This document shows, piece after piece, positions 25,867 through 36,518 of a stretch of DNA of 64,000 nucleotides. Under the pieces are notes generated by a model. The model was not told the DNA's origin and ran no database searches. It saw only the letters and a list, made by a program, of their open reading frames with translations. Every line of letters begins with the position of its first letter. Position 1 is the first letter of the stretch. This DNA is from Ananas comosus (lineage: Eukaryota > Streptophyta > Magnoliopsida > Poales > Bromeliaceae), in assembly GCF_001540865.1 (NCBI RefSeq), contig NC_033627.1, positions 3,910,634 through 3,974,633 of the forward strand. Reading direction: 5' to 3'. The position numbers and the translations under genes were made by a program.

Positions 25867-28800
25867 CTCGCGCTTGCTGGGTTGGTCATTGGGTTGACCT
25901 TGCATCGGCATCTTTATCCTTCATTCTATGTGCTTGTCAAGTTATCCTTGTGAGAAGGTTCGAACTTGTTAAAAAGTTTTTATATAGTTCAAAGATATTA
26001 AGAAGTTGCCTTAGATTTCAATTCATTGAGCTTGAAACGCTTGGAGTGTAATGGCTTATCCCTTGAGTCCTGCTCCAACTGCCTAACATAAGACCTTAAT
26101 ACGGTCCTTTCTTCTTTTGTTACTTCTGCTTAAGAGGTCATGTATAACAATTTATCGAGCAGGATTAGGATTTCTTAGCTGTATCCACGAGTCACATGTA
26201 GGATCTGGCGTTAGTACTTAGTTATATATTCATAAACACCTGTACATCCATCTACTTACAACCACATAGCATTGTAGTAGGTTGATTATATTTGTTGGAT
26301 ATTCCTTGATCTTTATAAATTGAATCCATTTAACACATTTGAATAATGCGATTTGCTCCTGGGTGGATGCCTGATGAGGAAGAATTTGAAGTGCGTGGCT
26401 TTTTAACTGTAGTAAAGTAAAACAGAGGTTTTGTGTAGTAGAACTGCCTGCCCTGTAAATCTAAATTTTGTTGCATGGACTGCATATTTACATGTTTTGC
26501 ATATCCACATGTTTTTCCAAGATCCTGCCAAATCGTGCCTGCATGTATACTTGATTATTTTATTTTATCTTTTCTTTTATCTTTTTATTTTTTCCTAATG
26601 GTAAATCTTCCCGTATGGACGTGGCTTGTAATTTTATCTTCTAATTGCACCGAGTTCAGAGAAATGTTTATGGTTAGAAATGCATAAGCTAATTCTGTCA
26701 TCTTGGTATTTAGGGTGGACATTTCTCAGGAATTTACAGGAAAGTTCAACTAAAGCCTTTAAAATGGGTTAAAGTTCCCAAAAGTAATGGTGATGGTGAA
26801 GAGGAGCGACCTGTTGAAGCTCTAATGGTTCTCAAGTACGGTGGGGTGCTTACTCATGCTGGAAGAAAGCAGGTCGTTTCTTTTCTGTTTTGTATTTCCC
26901 TTGTATCATTGTTTGTTCTGGGCCTTGGTTCATAGGTCAAATACGCATTTCACCTTTTACCTGTATAGTAGAGTTTCTTTTCTAATATCCAGCCTTGTTA
27001 CTCTTGTGGTGGAGGAATATCTGCAATTGACTTTTCAGTTGCGGTACATTGTTTTCTGACTATATCAGCTAGTAGTTGTTCAGTTAACGGTGACAGAACC
27101 CTTTTACTGCCTTTGACTACTGAAGAACATAACATGTTTTGTAAATATTTAATGCACATGCCATAGTCTATCACACTAATGGTGTTCTATTCATTTTCTT
27201 TTTCCTCTCCATTCAGGCTGAAGAGTTGGGAAGATTCTTCAGGAACAACATGTATCCAGGTTATTTGTCAATCAAATATATATTTGACCATTTATTAGAA
27301 AAGTTCATTTCATATGTCACTAGAAGGAATCATATAGTTGTTCATTATATTCACTGTAGACTTGTAGTCTTGGCTCCAAAATCTTGTTACAAGTTATTTG
27401 TTTTAAATATGAAGATAAAGTACTGTACTTCTCCTCAATGGAAGCTTTTTTGTAAAAATGACCAAGAGTTTTCATTGAGATGTTAAAGGAGTACACTGAA
27501 TGAGATGTTAAAGGAGTACACTGAACTAAATGATCCATGCTTGCTTTAATTAAATTATTATCTTCAATTTACCAAACTATATAAATTTCTTTCCTATGAA
27601 TAATTCATTTGGATAATTGAAAGAAATAGTGATGCTTTTTGTGATTTTGACATTCTATGTCTAACTGGCAAAAAGATATCTTATTGAATAATAGTCTCAT
27701 TTTTTTTTTTGGGTGCACTGCTTCACCATATGATCTTCTGTTTCAGTATGCTCTATAGCTCGAAAATTTGTCTCATTAGTGGTTTCGGTATCTTTAGGTG
27801 AAGGAACTGGCTTGCTTCGCCTTCATAGCACTTACCGACATGATCTGAAGATATACAGCTCAGACGAGGGGCGTGTCCAGGTATATTTAGAACATAGCTT
27901 CTAACTTGAGTTTAGCCTTCTCTATTTCCTATTTGTTAATGTCTTTTTACCGATTGCTGAGGTTGTTCTAACTATTTCGGTTTTCTTTTTCTTTTTTTCT
28001 TTTTTTAAATTAGCACTGTAAATGGCCAATCCTACTCATATGCCTGAACTGAAAAAAACAGAGTTTGACCAACCAGTTGAACAAATCTGGTTGTCAGTGA
28101 ACCAATTCCTAATCCGGTTCAGTGAAAATTTGGTTAATTAAACCACTCGAACTGGTGGTTGATCCACTGGGATCCCCCAGTTGAACCAGTTTTATTCTTG
28201 AACTGAACATTTCCCATTCATTGTCTGTTCGAATTTTTGGGATAAAAAAGCTCATGTTGGTCCTGTTCCGATTATATGACTGATCCATCCTGATACTCGC
28301 TTGCTCAATACTGAATAAGGCCCAGAGTAGCAAAATTGCAAGAATGAACTGGATCATGAGATCTTGTACCAAATACTCACATGAAGTTGAGCAGGATTTG
28401 AGCTAAAGTTTCAAATGCCGGGCTCAGTTCTACCAAGTCAGTCATTAAATTATTGACACACTGTTTTTGGTTTTGTCCATGATACTAATTCAATCGCTGG
28501 ACAGATGTCTGCAGCAGCATTTGCCAAAGGCCTTCTTGATTTAGAGGGGCAGCTAACTCCCATTCTGGTTTGTTACCCTCTTCTCAGCAATACTTAAGTA
28601 TGAGTTTAGGCCAAATTTACATTTTACCAGCGTTTTCAATTTTCAGGTTTCACTTGTTAGTAAAGACTCATCCATGCTAGATGGACTGGAAGATGCTAGC
28701 ATTGAGATGGATGAAGCGAAGGTTTGTTTGACGCTGATTTGTTATACTAACCATAGTAACGTTAAATGCTGCTTGAAGTATTTTTTAAAAATTCATAATC

Positions 28801-31800
28801 TTTGTAAATTGCTTATAGCATAATGGCTTGAACATATATAGGAAGTAACTACTAATAACCATAGGACAATACATAACTTATCAATTTTCAGGTTTAATTA
28901 ATTGGTTGCTTGGTATGTTTTTCGTGGTTTAGTACCCTAGAATCTCATTGTTATTGTGATGATTTGCTGTGGAAGATAAAATATTTGGTCCTATTTTTTT
29001 TCGTTGAGCTACTCTTGTGATTACCAGAAATAAGCATGATAAGGATAGACCGGTGCATGTAATTTTATGAAAATTCATTGAGTTATGTCATGGCAAAATC
29101 TTTTGTTGTATTGGCTATTTGGCTTTGATTCACAATATAACAACCATATACGCTGCTTCTCTTTAGCAAAAATTTGGTGGTGCCTCAACATTGATTTACT
29201 GTATGATAACTCTGTCAAGTTGTTTCATTTGTATCATGCTTTAGAGCACTCTAGATTGATCAACTTCTCCAAGTAATTTCTTTAAAAGTGTAATCCATGT
29301 CAAGCTGAATGGTTTCAGTGCTTGTTCAATTTCTGTGATGTCATATCTTTGTAATCAGCTAAACTTTACAGGCTAGATTACATGATATTATCATCTCTGA
29401 ATCTAAAGCACTAAATGGCAATGGATCTGTGCAATTTCCATGGATGGTCGATGGTGCTGGCCTGCCTACAAATGCATCTCAACTTCTTCCCAAATTGGTA
29501 CTGTTACTTTGGACTATTATATCTTCGCACATTCACCATTAGATCTGGCACCTTGAATTTTATGTAACTTTTGTACAAACACAGGGTTTGGACACATTTC
29601 CTAGTTGTGCTATATTTTGCTGCTCTTATTGATCACTGTGGGAATACTGATTGCTTTCTCAAGAGATCCCGTACATTCAATCTTGTAGCATGCTGCTGCT
29701 TTTGAGTAACTTAATATTTTGCTGATTATCCATTATCCATAACTGTGAAATGCTATGTAATCTGTTGGACTAGCAAGATTTTCAGCAAGCTGTAACTAAA
29801 ATAATATTGCTAAATTTGTTGTGGTGTCTGGTTCTACTAGTCTCAATATGGCAATATGCATCTCTTTCTAGCAAAAATCTCTCCATTCAATATTGAAATA
29901 GTTGAATAAGTGTATTCTCTTTCTTTCTTTCCCTTTTTTTTGAGTTCTCCGGTAGGCTACATTGACAAAGAAAATAACTGCACAAGTGAAGTTGCTTGCT
30001 CAAGATGAAGATGACAAACTTGCGAAGACAAGCTCCTTGTCTGCATTATCTCCATACGACCAGGCAAAGGCTCTGGGGAAAACAACAATTGATGTGGCTC
30101 GCATTGCTGCTGGATTGCCCTGTGGTAGTGAAGGCTTCCTTTTGATGTTCGCTCGCTGGAAGAAGCTAGAAAAAGACTTATATAATGAACGAAAAGAGTA
30201 CGTGACACCTATAAGCAGATAAAAGTTTTTTACATCAGATGATCTTATGACTTATGAGAAATTAGATGCTTTCTCATCCTTTTTTACATTTATGCAAACT
30301 ATTGTAAACTTTTCTGTCATATAAATAATATTCTCACTGTTACTATGCAGCCGATTCGACATTACACAAATTCCAGATGTGTATGATTCTTGCAAGTAAG
30401 GATCCCAAGTTCATCAAATATCTGATGATTTAATATGTTTGCCAATAATATGGTAAAATGCAATATTTAAAGTTCAGTTATGGAACTGTTAAATGCTGGA
30501 ATCATCTTGTTCTGTTGTGGTTGCCATGAGTTTAATACTTTGACTGAGAGTTTTTTCTTATAATACCCTTCCATTATTATGCTTATGTGATCTTCTTAAC
30601 TGAAATTGTTGTATCGCATGACAGATATGACCTCCTACATAATGCCCATCTCAATCTTGAAGGTCTAGCTGAGCTCTTGAAAGTCGCTCAGGTAACAGGA
30701 AGAAAATGCTTCATTTGTTCTTTTGTTTTATACAACAATGTACTCACTAGCTTAATACTACTATTTGCATGGTAAATCTTGATGTATGGATTAGTAAGTT
30801 GTAGAATAAGAACAGTAAATCATACATGGAATTCTTGGCTGGCAATCCAACTTATTGAGCATGCTCATCTTGTTGTTTGTCGTGCTGTAAGGTTTATAGC
30901 ATGTATACAATAGTTTTAAAAGTAACATTTACTCAGTATTTTTCTCTTGATTTAATCTGTACATAGCCTATTGTAGACGACTTGACTGTTTGCTTTGATT
31001 TTTTCTTCTGTTTTGTTTTATTAGTAATTTAGTACAAATGATTACTCTGTTATTTCCTTTGTGCTTGCAATTTAATTGTTATTATTTCCTTCCTGCAGTT
31101 GCTTGCCGATGGCGTTATACCAAACGAGTATGGAATTAATCCAAAACAGAAACTCAAAATTGGCTCAAAGGTATAATTTGCAAAATTGTATATAGCAGGA
31201 AGATTTCTAATGTGCACAATTTAAATTTGTAACTTTCATAACTCATGAAGATTTCTTCTGCTGCACGGTTCAATTTGTTAAGTTTTTCTCTGAAGGTTAG
31301 CCATAAGGTTTATTGATTTCTGGAAGAATTATTATTCACTGCATCTGACACAGCACCATCTGAAATAACACTTAAATGACAAGTCACGATCTTTAGTAGT
31401 AACAGTTAAAAAAGTGGGGTTCTATTGTTAACCCCTCTATTAAGTTTGCTGTTGGTAAGGTTCTGCGCTTATTGTTATTCCTGTAATATGTTATTATGGA
31501 TTATTCTGTTTTTCAGATAGCCCGTCGTTTGTTGGGCAAGATTTTGATCGACTTGCGTAACACTCGAGAAGAGGCTATCAGTGTTGCTGAGCCAAAATCC
31601 AATCATAGTCAAACTTCAGCCTTATGTAAGACAAAGAAAGAGGAGACAGATAAGCAACAAAAGCCTACAAACAAGAATGAGGATGGTAGAAGATCTAGCT
31701 CCACAAGTGAAAAGTCACTGGACCAAGATGACGATGATGATAAAGAAACCCAATATCGCTTAGATCCGAAGTTTGTAATCTACCTACTAATTTTGTTTTA

Positions 31801-34800
31801 GTTTTGTTTTTGTTTTTTTTACTAATCATTTGATGCATTTAAATTGTCAATTAATTTCTTTTCAGGTATGCAAATGTGAAAACACCAGAGCGACACGTTC
31901 GTACAAGGCTTTATTTCACATCAGTATGTATATATGTCCAGATTTCTAACTTGTTATTAGTCTTAAAAATTTCTTCTGGCTAAAACTGTTTGCATTAATC
32001 ACTCTTTCTCTTGCAAAAGGATGCCTCCACTTATATTTAACTAAAATAGATATGAAACATTGGTGCTAAATTAGTAAATTTCGGATGAAAATCATTTTTT
32101 TGGATCTTATGAAATCATTTTTTATTTATTGTCTTAATTGGCAGGAATCTCATATACACTCTTTAATGAATGTTCTTCGCTATTGCAACCTGGATGAATC
32201 ACTGCAAGGAGAGGATAGCCTTGTTTGCCAAAGTGCCTTGGAGCGGCTATTTAAAACAAGGGAACTTGATTACATGAGCTATATTGTTTTAAGGATGTTT
32301 GAAAACACAGAGGTATGAAAATTTTGCTTACATCCTGGTTAAGCTGGTTATTGATAAGAATCTGTGAGAATATTACGAAGCATACTAGCAAAATTCTCAA
32401 CAACCTCTAATTTGCCTCTAGTCTGGCGGGTTCAGCAATTTTTCATAATGGGTATAGCAAAGAGAAAATATAATAAATAAAAGAAAAAAAAAGTAAACTA
32501 GTCATTAATATTGTATAAGCAAAAAAAATGTACCATTTCTATTTACAATTGTCTTCAACGTGTTTCATGCTTTGGAAACAATACAATAGTCTTATTGGTA
32601 ATACCGTCAAATACATCTTTTTCTATATAAGTCATCAAACAATTAATGTGCTAATTATTTTTATGTACCATAACAATACAAAACAACTACTATTCATAAA
32701 CAAAAAAGAATAAATTCAAAATTAAAGAAAAGTAAATAAAGATCAATGAAATTCAAAATTAAAGAAAAGTAAATAAAGATCAATGCACATACCTTATACT
32801 TTACAATCCAATTAAACAAATTGCGTGGAGAGATTTAGTGAGCACCTAAGTGGGATTGGTATGGCCTTTGGAGCCTTAATAATATATCAATTATATTAAA
32901 TTTGGTTGAAAAGAGTGGGAAAAGAGAGATGGTGTAGGGTCAAAAGAAGCTAGGATTTTTTTTTCTCTAAAAAAGGAACCTTTTGGCCCCAAGGTTTAAA
33001 GTGCTGTGGCACGGGGGCGTACTGTTATGTCCCTGGTACGGCACAGGCATGCTTGCGTGCCGACACGTGGCACGCTTGCGTGCTGATAGATACGCATGAC
33101 CTCCTACTGGCACGCTTTGGCACGGACTTATTTCAGTTTTTTTTGTTCCAATAAACTCTTATAATGTTATTTTGAAAGATTTAAATAAATAATTATAAAT
33201 ATTTACTATGTATACCTTACTATACTCATCAATTAACATGCATGTAAGCTTTTTGTAAGTAAAATACAACGATACCTGATGTAGAATAGAAATCAAAATA
33301 CAATAATAAAATTCACAAGCACAATAATTATTTAAATTTACATCTTTACATAGAGATGACTGCTTATTCGACATAGATCGTCGCGCTTGATCATATGACA
33401 TATTGTCATCTGCAGATATAAGATTTATTTGACAATGTTGATATAAGTATTGCTGGTATTGTGAGAAAGTCATATTCCCGATATTACATCCATATTTTTA
33501 TTTTTTAAAAAAATATCTGATCAAAATTTGTTTAGGAGATCGATTTTTGTTCCCCTGATTCACCGAAAGCTTCGCGATGCGACAAATTTTGACAAATATT
33601 TTGCGAAGAAAAAATGGATGTTTGTGGTAGAAGCGGAGGGCTCGGGCCGATAGTTGTACTTTACATACAAAAAAACTTACAAATATATTAATTGAAGCTA
33701 TACATAGCAAATATTCATAATTATTTGATTAAATCTTTCAAAATAATATTATAAGAGCTAATTGGAACTAAAAAAGTTGAAATAAATTTGTGCCAAAGCG
33801 TGCAATAGGAGGTCATGTGTATTCATCTGCACGCAAGCGTACCATGTGTCGACACGGAAGCGTGCCGGTGCCGTACCGTGCCAGGCAGACAACGGCACAC
33901 CTCCGTGCCACGACATTTTAAACTTTGCCCACAAGATTGAAGGATAGCGTTGTTTTAGAGCTCGCCTAAAGCAGCACAATCTTACTTGTCGACCCCACTT
34001 TCGGGTCAAATTTGGCGCCAAAGTGGGGCCAACATGACAAAAGAAAGGCGTCGTAAAGGCCTTTCTTTGGCTACCTCAGTGGGATCTCTTTCTTTGGCTT
34101 TCTCAATGGAGTCAACTGAGGAGGAGGTTAGTAGAGGTTAGACTTAATAATTCTTAAGTTGTATCTTTTTTCTTTTTTTTGTTAGTTTTTGCTATTTATA
34201 AAATTTAGGTACAGATGGATGTACATATAGTCTTATTACTTTATATACAAGGATTGTCGTGCCACTGGCACGACTCATGCATTAGCATAGGCGCAACAGC
34301 ACAAGGCGTGCCAATGTCGGCACACCCCCCCATGCCAATGGTGCTTGGCACGCCTTGGCATGAATTTTTTTTATTAAATCATCACGAAATTAGTTTTTTT
34401 GAGTGTTTAAATTTTTCTAGTGATGATAAAAATAGTTTATAGTTTTTTTTTCACACTATTTAGTAGAAATAGAATCATAAACATCATTATAACTAAAAAA
34501 TTATTTTATATATATTATTAAAGTATATGCAAGAAATTAAAACCAAAATCATAATTGGATAAAAATTTGTTGGAAAATATTACCATGGGTGAATTCACTA
34601 TTTCTAAAATGATAAAACAAATTGGAGGAAATTTATTTTTATCTTTTTCACTTAAGAGTTGGTCTTATTATGCAATGGAGCATACTATTGCTCCAAATGT
34701 AAGTAGATTTACAAGATCTACATATTTTAAGTATGAAAAAACGTGTATAAAACTTTTTACCTCAAAAAAACTCTAAAAGATTTTAAAAACTATTAAAAAC

Positions 34801-35258
34801 AATCTTTTTGTCAATACATTATCGGCAGGATCAATTGCCACATGCCGGTAGAGTCTTGGTATGGTACTGCACGGGTAGGACGGGCAATCCTTGCTTATAC
34901 GTATGCTATGTATGTGTTACTGTACTTGCACGATTTATGGATGTGCGACATTAGTTAATACATGTAGGCGCTTGAGAGTGTAAATGTTGAGTGTATTTAT
35001 TGTATTATAGCGAGTGTTGGTTTCAAATATAGGAGTGTAAAAGTTTGGTCTTGTTAGATGTGGATGGATGCAATTACTGACCTGATAAAAGTCCAGCATA
35101 CCATCTCTTCAAATTGCCCTGCGTACCCGTGAAATCAGAAGAAAGCATCATATTTTCTACAATGAGTTACTACTTCAGTATTAAAATAATCAACAAGCAT
35201 GGTAAGTTGTGCCGTGATACTTGACACAGCTGTTTGGATTTGTACATAACCTTTGTTT

Positions 35259-35290
<32 letters not shown>

Positions 35291-36518
35291 AGCGAGGGGG
35301 GGAGAGTGGGAGGAAACCACCCAAAGTGAAATGGATGATTGAATGGACCTCTCTATTTAGAACTATTAGGTAAGTTTTACATTGCCACCATCATACACAG
35401 TCAAGTATATACAGGGCATATCACAAGTCAGATTAAAAAAAAATTCGTTTATTCAAACCCAAGAAAAAGTTAAAATATCAACGAGAAAGACCAGAAAAGA
35501 TCAACATTCAGGCTCGATAAATTTATACAAATGAAAACATCAAGAGTAGCAAGGAACATAAAACATAACAGCAGCTGCTTCTCCCTAGCGTCTGCTGACT
35601 GGTTCTTCCCAGTCCGTAGTTTGCAGCATTTTGATCATCCTCTGTATTAGAGGGTAAAGGCATATGAGCACATATGCACAGGATATCAAAAGCTTTCTTA
35701 CTCTAGCTTGTAGAAATTAATAGCCTTGTTAACAGTATTAAGTCACCCTTTCTAGCCTATTTTTTGCTCCTCCTAATATCTTTTCCTTTCTTTTTAACCT
35801 TATCACTCAACCTGTAGACATGGCAACAACATAACAGGTCCTATGCCTTTTTTCCTTTATGATGTTGGCCCCTCCACTCAGATATTTTGGGTGAATTAGA
35901 ATTCATTTACATAATAACACCTGCGGATACATGTATTTATAAGATTGAAATCGACATTACATTCTGATGGATGGAATTTGGTGTTAAGATGCTTGATTGT
36001 TGTTCTATTATCATATTGCTGCTGATTGAGTATATACACTCCTCACTGCAGGTAGCAGCTCTAGAAGATCCGAAGAGGTTCCGAATAGAGATGACATTTA
36101 GCCGTGGTGCCGATTTAAGCCCTTTAGAGGTGATCTGATTCTCATTCTACTGAAAAGTAAAATATAAAGAAATAATTCATCTAGAGTTCTTCGATCCTTG
36201 TAAAGCAAATTATGAAGTAATGCAGTATAATCTATAAAATTTTTTGTGGTGCAGAGTGATGGTGGGGAAGCTTCTTTGTTGCATCAAGAACACACATTGC
36301 CTATAATGGGACCAGAGAGGTTGCAGGAAGCTGGGTCATATCTCACGCTTGACAAGTTTGAAAAGATGGTCCGGCCATTCGCTATGCCGGCTGAGGACTT
36401 TCCGCCTCCTGCCCCTTCCCAAGCTTTCTCAGGCTACTTCTCGAAAAGTGCCGGAGTGCTAGAACGTTTGGTTAATCTCTGGCCCTTCCATAAGAACCAA
36501 ACTGCTAGTGCAAAATAA
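6544..36518 (+). CDS. VIH2: VIH-type inositol pyrophosphate kinase/phosphatase (PPIP5K)
   Basis: Bifunctional enzyme that phosphorylates InsP6/5-InsP7 to 1-InsP7/InsP8 (N-terminal ATP-grasp kinase) and removes the same phosphate (C-terminal histidine-phosphatase-like domain), reporting phosphate status to SPX proteins. Thirty GT...AG exons give 1050 residues, the length of Arabidopsis VIH2: 6544-6600, 6916-6975, 10337-10383, 11105-11188, 12146-12209, 14928-15081, 15771-15841, 16537-16641, 19239-19331, 20231-20305, 20911-20996, 21132-21338, 21419-21518, 21609-21679, 25131-25212, 26714-26872, 27217-27259, 27798-27880, 28505-28567, 28647-28721, 29372-29497, 29956-30197, 30351-30395, 30625-30691, 31099-31170, 31517-31770, 31866-31923, 32145-32312, 36052-36129, 36255-36518. 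Seen: [14 protein letters not shown] start ([11 protein letters not shown]), kinase residues K214 and D287 (DVNGW), phosphatase motif [10 protein letters not shown] at 367-376 split between exons 12 and 13, and SESHIH near the end. An acidic, low-complexity linker lies at about 800-855. No frameshift or stop. VIH1 versus VIH2 cannot be separated. Confidence 0.95.
7300..10336. other. most of VIH intron 2 (6976-10336)
   Basis: A long intron with T-rich low-complexity DNA, for example repeated TTTTG near 7125-7144. I see no gene and no complete transposon. The only notable structure is the diverged tandem duplication at 8692-9053. Confidence 0.5.
8692..9053 (+). repeat. diverged tandem duplication, about 181-bp unit
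   Basis: Two adjacent units (8692-8872 and 8873-9053) share blocks such as AAGTCCCTATCTT, CAAATATCTG followed by CTCCACTTTCTCTAAT, and AACTAGGTTTT/AGCTAGGTTTT. It lies in intron 2 of the VIH gene. It is old, with many substitutions, and has no coding content. Confidence 0.7.
12590..14300. other. GC-rich insertion in VIH intron 5
   Basis: A sharp rise in GC content, with CT-rich runs at 12640-12760, the BTB pseudogene, and Ala/Arg-rich fragments at 13700-13900, sits in otherwise AT-rich intron DNA. It looks like one foreign block of about 1.7 kb. I looked for terminal inverted repeats and a target duplication and found none that convinced me, so the carrier is unknown. Confidence 0.4.
13080..13650 (-). 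pseudogene. BTB/POZ (KCTD-like) gene fragment, broken
   Basis: In antisense orientation inside VIH intron 5 lies a GC-rich remnant resembling the N-terminal BTB/POZ (potassium-channel tetramerisation type) domain of plant proteins such as At2g24240/At5g41330. Recognisable pieces are [37 protein letters not shown] and [13 protein letters not shown]. An in-frame stop follows (13299-13301), and the frame then continues as [11 protein letters not shown] frameshift later, another frame reads [20 protein letters not shown], also family-like. Proteins of this type are likely adaptors for CUL3 ubiquitin ligases. The stop, the frameshift and the missing start make it non-functional. Its base composition is very unlike the host intron, so it was inserted, by retroposition or transposon capture. 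Confidence 0.65.
17227..17260 (-). mobile_element. possible Helitron 3' end
   Basis: Read on the minus strand, the hairpin CCCGC...GCGGG (17239-17256) is followed after a few bases by CTAG and then T (with A on the far side), which matches the end structure of Helitrons (hairpin, then CTRR, inserted between A and T). I could not find the matching 5' TC end, so only the terminus is reported. It lies in VIH intron 8. Confidence 0.35.
18426..18863. mobile_element. PIF/Harbinger-type MITE, 438 bp
   Basis: The ends are inverted copies: GGTTGTTTGATTGG on the left and CCAACTAAACAACC on the right. TTA is on both sides (18423-18425 and 18864-18866), the 3-bp duplication expected for PIF/Harbinger. 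The inner sequence repeats motifs around 'AACTGCAGCAGTT' and 'CAATTGCA'. It sits in VIH intron 8. The first two bases of the left end differ from the right, so it is an aged copy. Confidence 0.55.
22027..22368. mobile_element. hAT MITE, copy 1
   Basis: An 8-bp target duplication ATTTCAAG at 22019-22026 and 22369-22376 flanks an element with short inverted ends (CAACGATTTAAAT / ACTTTAATCCTTG) and GC-rich arms full of 'GTGCCG', 'GGCACG' and 'CGATACGGCACGG'. The 8-bp duplication points to the hAT superfamily. It lies in VIH intron 14, and a close relative is in a VPS35 intron at 54428-54772. Confidence 0.8.
22940..23340. mobile_element. PIF/Harbinger-type MITE, 401 bp
   Basis: Near-perfect terminal inverted repeats, GGGCATGTTTGGTTCA on the left and TGAACCAAACATGCCC on the right, flanked by TAA at 22937-22939 and 23341-23343. 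The interior is built from 'GGAATGGGAATCGG'-like words and folds back on itself. It matches the PIF/Harbinger (Tourist-like) pattern. VIH intron 14. Confidence 0.8.
23346..23520 (+). mobile_element. LTR-like fragment with primer-binding-site motif
   Basis: After TGTAATGCCCTAATAGTCCC the sequence ends in TTTGGTATCGGAGC, close to TGGTATCAGAGC, the initiator-methionine tRNA primer site that follows the 5' LTR of many plant retrotransposons. It could be the 5' edge of the copia remnant downstream or a separate solo fragment. The retroelement body after it is missing. Confidence 0.4.
23740..24290 (+). pseudogene. Ty1/copia RNase H remnant
   Basis: Broken pieces of the end of a copia polyprotein: [20 protein letters not shown] near 23835-23895, a frame-disrupted stretch containing the TTEAEY-like region (about 23955-23980), then [20 protein letters not shown] and [14 protein letters not shown] (24065-24160). 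This is the RNase H domain that follows reverse transcriptase. Stops and frame changes show it is dead. It lies in VIH intron 14, sense to the gene. Confidence 0.85.
24375..25048 (+). mobile_element. probable 3' LTR of the copia remnant
   Basis: After a purine-rich run (AGAAGCCAAGATGGAGAA) the sequence starts TGTTGGATATATG, a typical copia LTR beginning, and may end in ...ATAGCACA at 25048. No second LTR was found for comparison, so the right edge is a guess. The rest of the element is lost or truncated. Confidence 0.45.
25830..25863 (+). repeat. (CT)n microsatellite
   Basis: A pure CT run in VIH intron 15. It is likely to vary in length between individuals. Confidence 0.85.
27477..27526 (+). 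repeat. 25-bp tandem duplication
   Basis: Two head-to-tail copies of a unit starting GAGATGTTAAAGGAGTACAC, differing at the last base only. A recent local slippage in VIH intron 17. Confidence 0.8.
32712..32785 (+). repeat. 37-bp tandem duplication
   Basis: Two identical adjacent copies of a 37-bp AT-rich unit starting AAATTCAAAATTAAAGAAAA. Inside VIH intron 28. Confidence 0.8.
32990..33927. mobile_element. foldback hAT-like element, 0.94 kb
   Basis: Long inverted arms of roughly 220 bases. The left starts CAAGGTTTAAAGTGCTGTGGCA and the right, reverse-complemented, CAAAGTTTAAAATGTCGTGGCA. Deeper in both arms are 'CGTGCCGACACGTGG'-like words and TTTTGAAAGATTTAA / TTAAATCTTTCAAAA. The arms share the GTGCC/GGCAC style of the hAT MITEs in this window, so it is probably a related, larger element. 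The flanks resemble each other only loosely, so I cannot state a target duplication. Confidence 0.6.
34250..34890. mobile_element. hAT-like element, diverged
   Basis: Starts AAGGATTGTCGTGCC and ends GGGCAATCCTT, inverted copies at the tips, with 'GGCACGCCTTGGCATG' and 'CACATGCCGG' GC-rich arms around an AT-rich core. The flanks TTATATAC and CTTATACG are similar but not identical, so the 8-bp duplication is uncertain. It contains a short, low-quality frame (34555-34776) that I do not recognise. Confidence 0.45.

Larger units (their letters stand above)
32313..36051. other. VIH intron 28, transposon-rich
   Basis: This 3.7-kb intron is the longest of the gene. It holds two inverted-repeat elements (32990-33927 and 34250-34890), a short tandem repeat (32712-32785), and a GA run at 35259-35284. 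No gene was found in it. Confidence 0.6.

Noticed and set aside
34555..34776. Small gene inside the hAT-like element
   Set aside because: The frame is short, AT-rich and without any transposase motif I can recognise.
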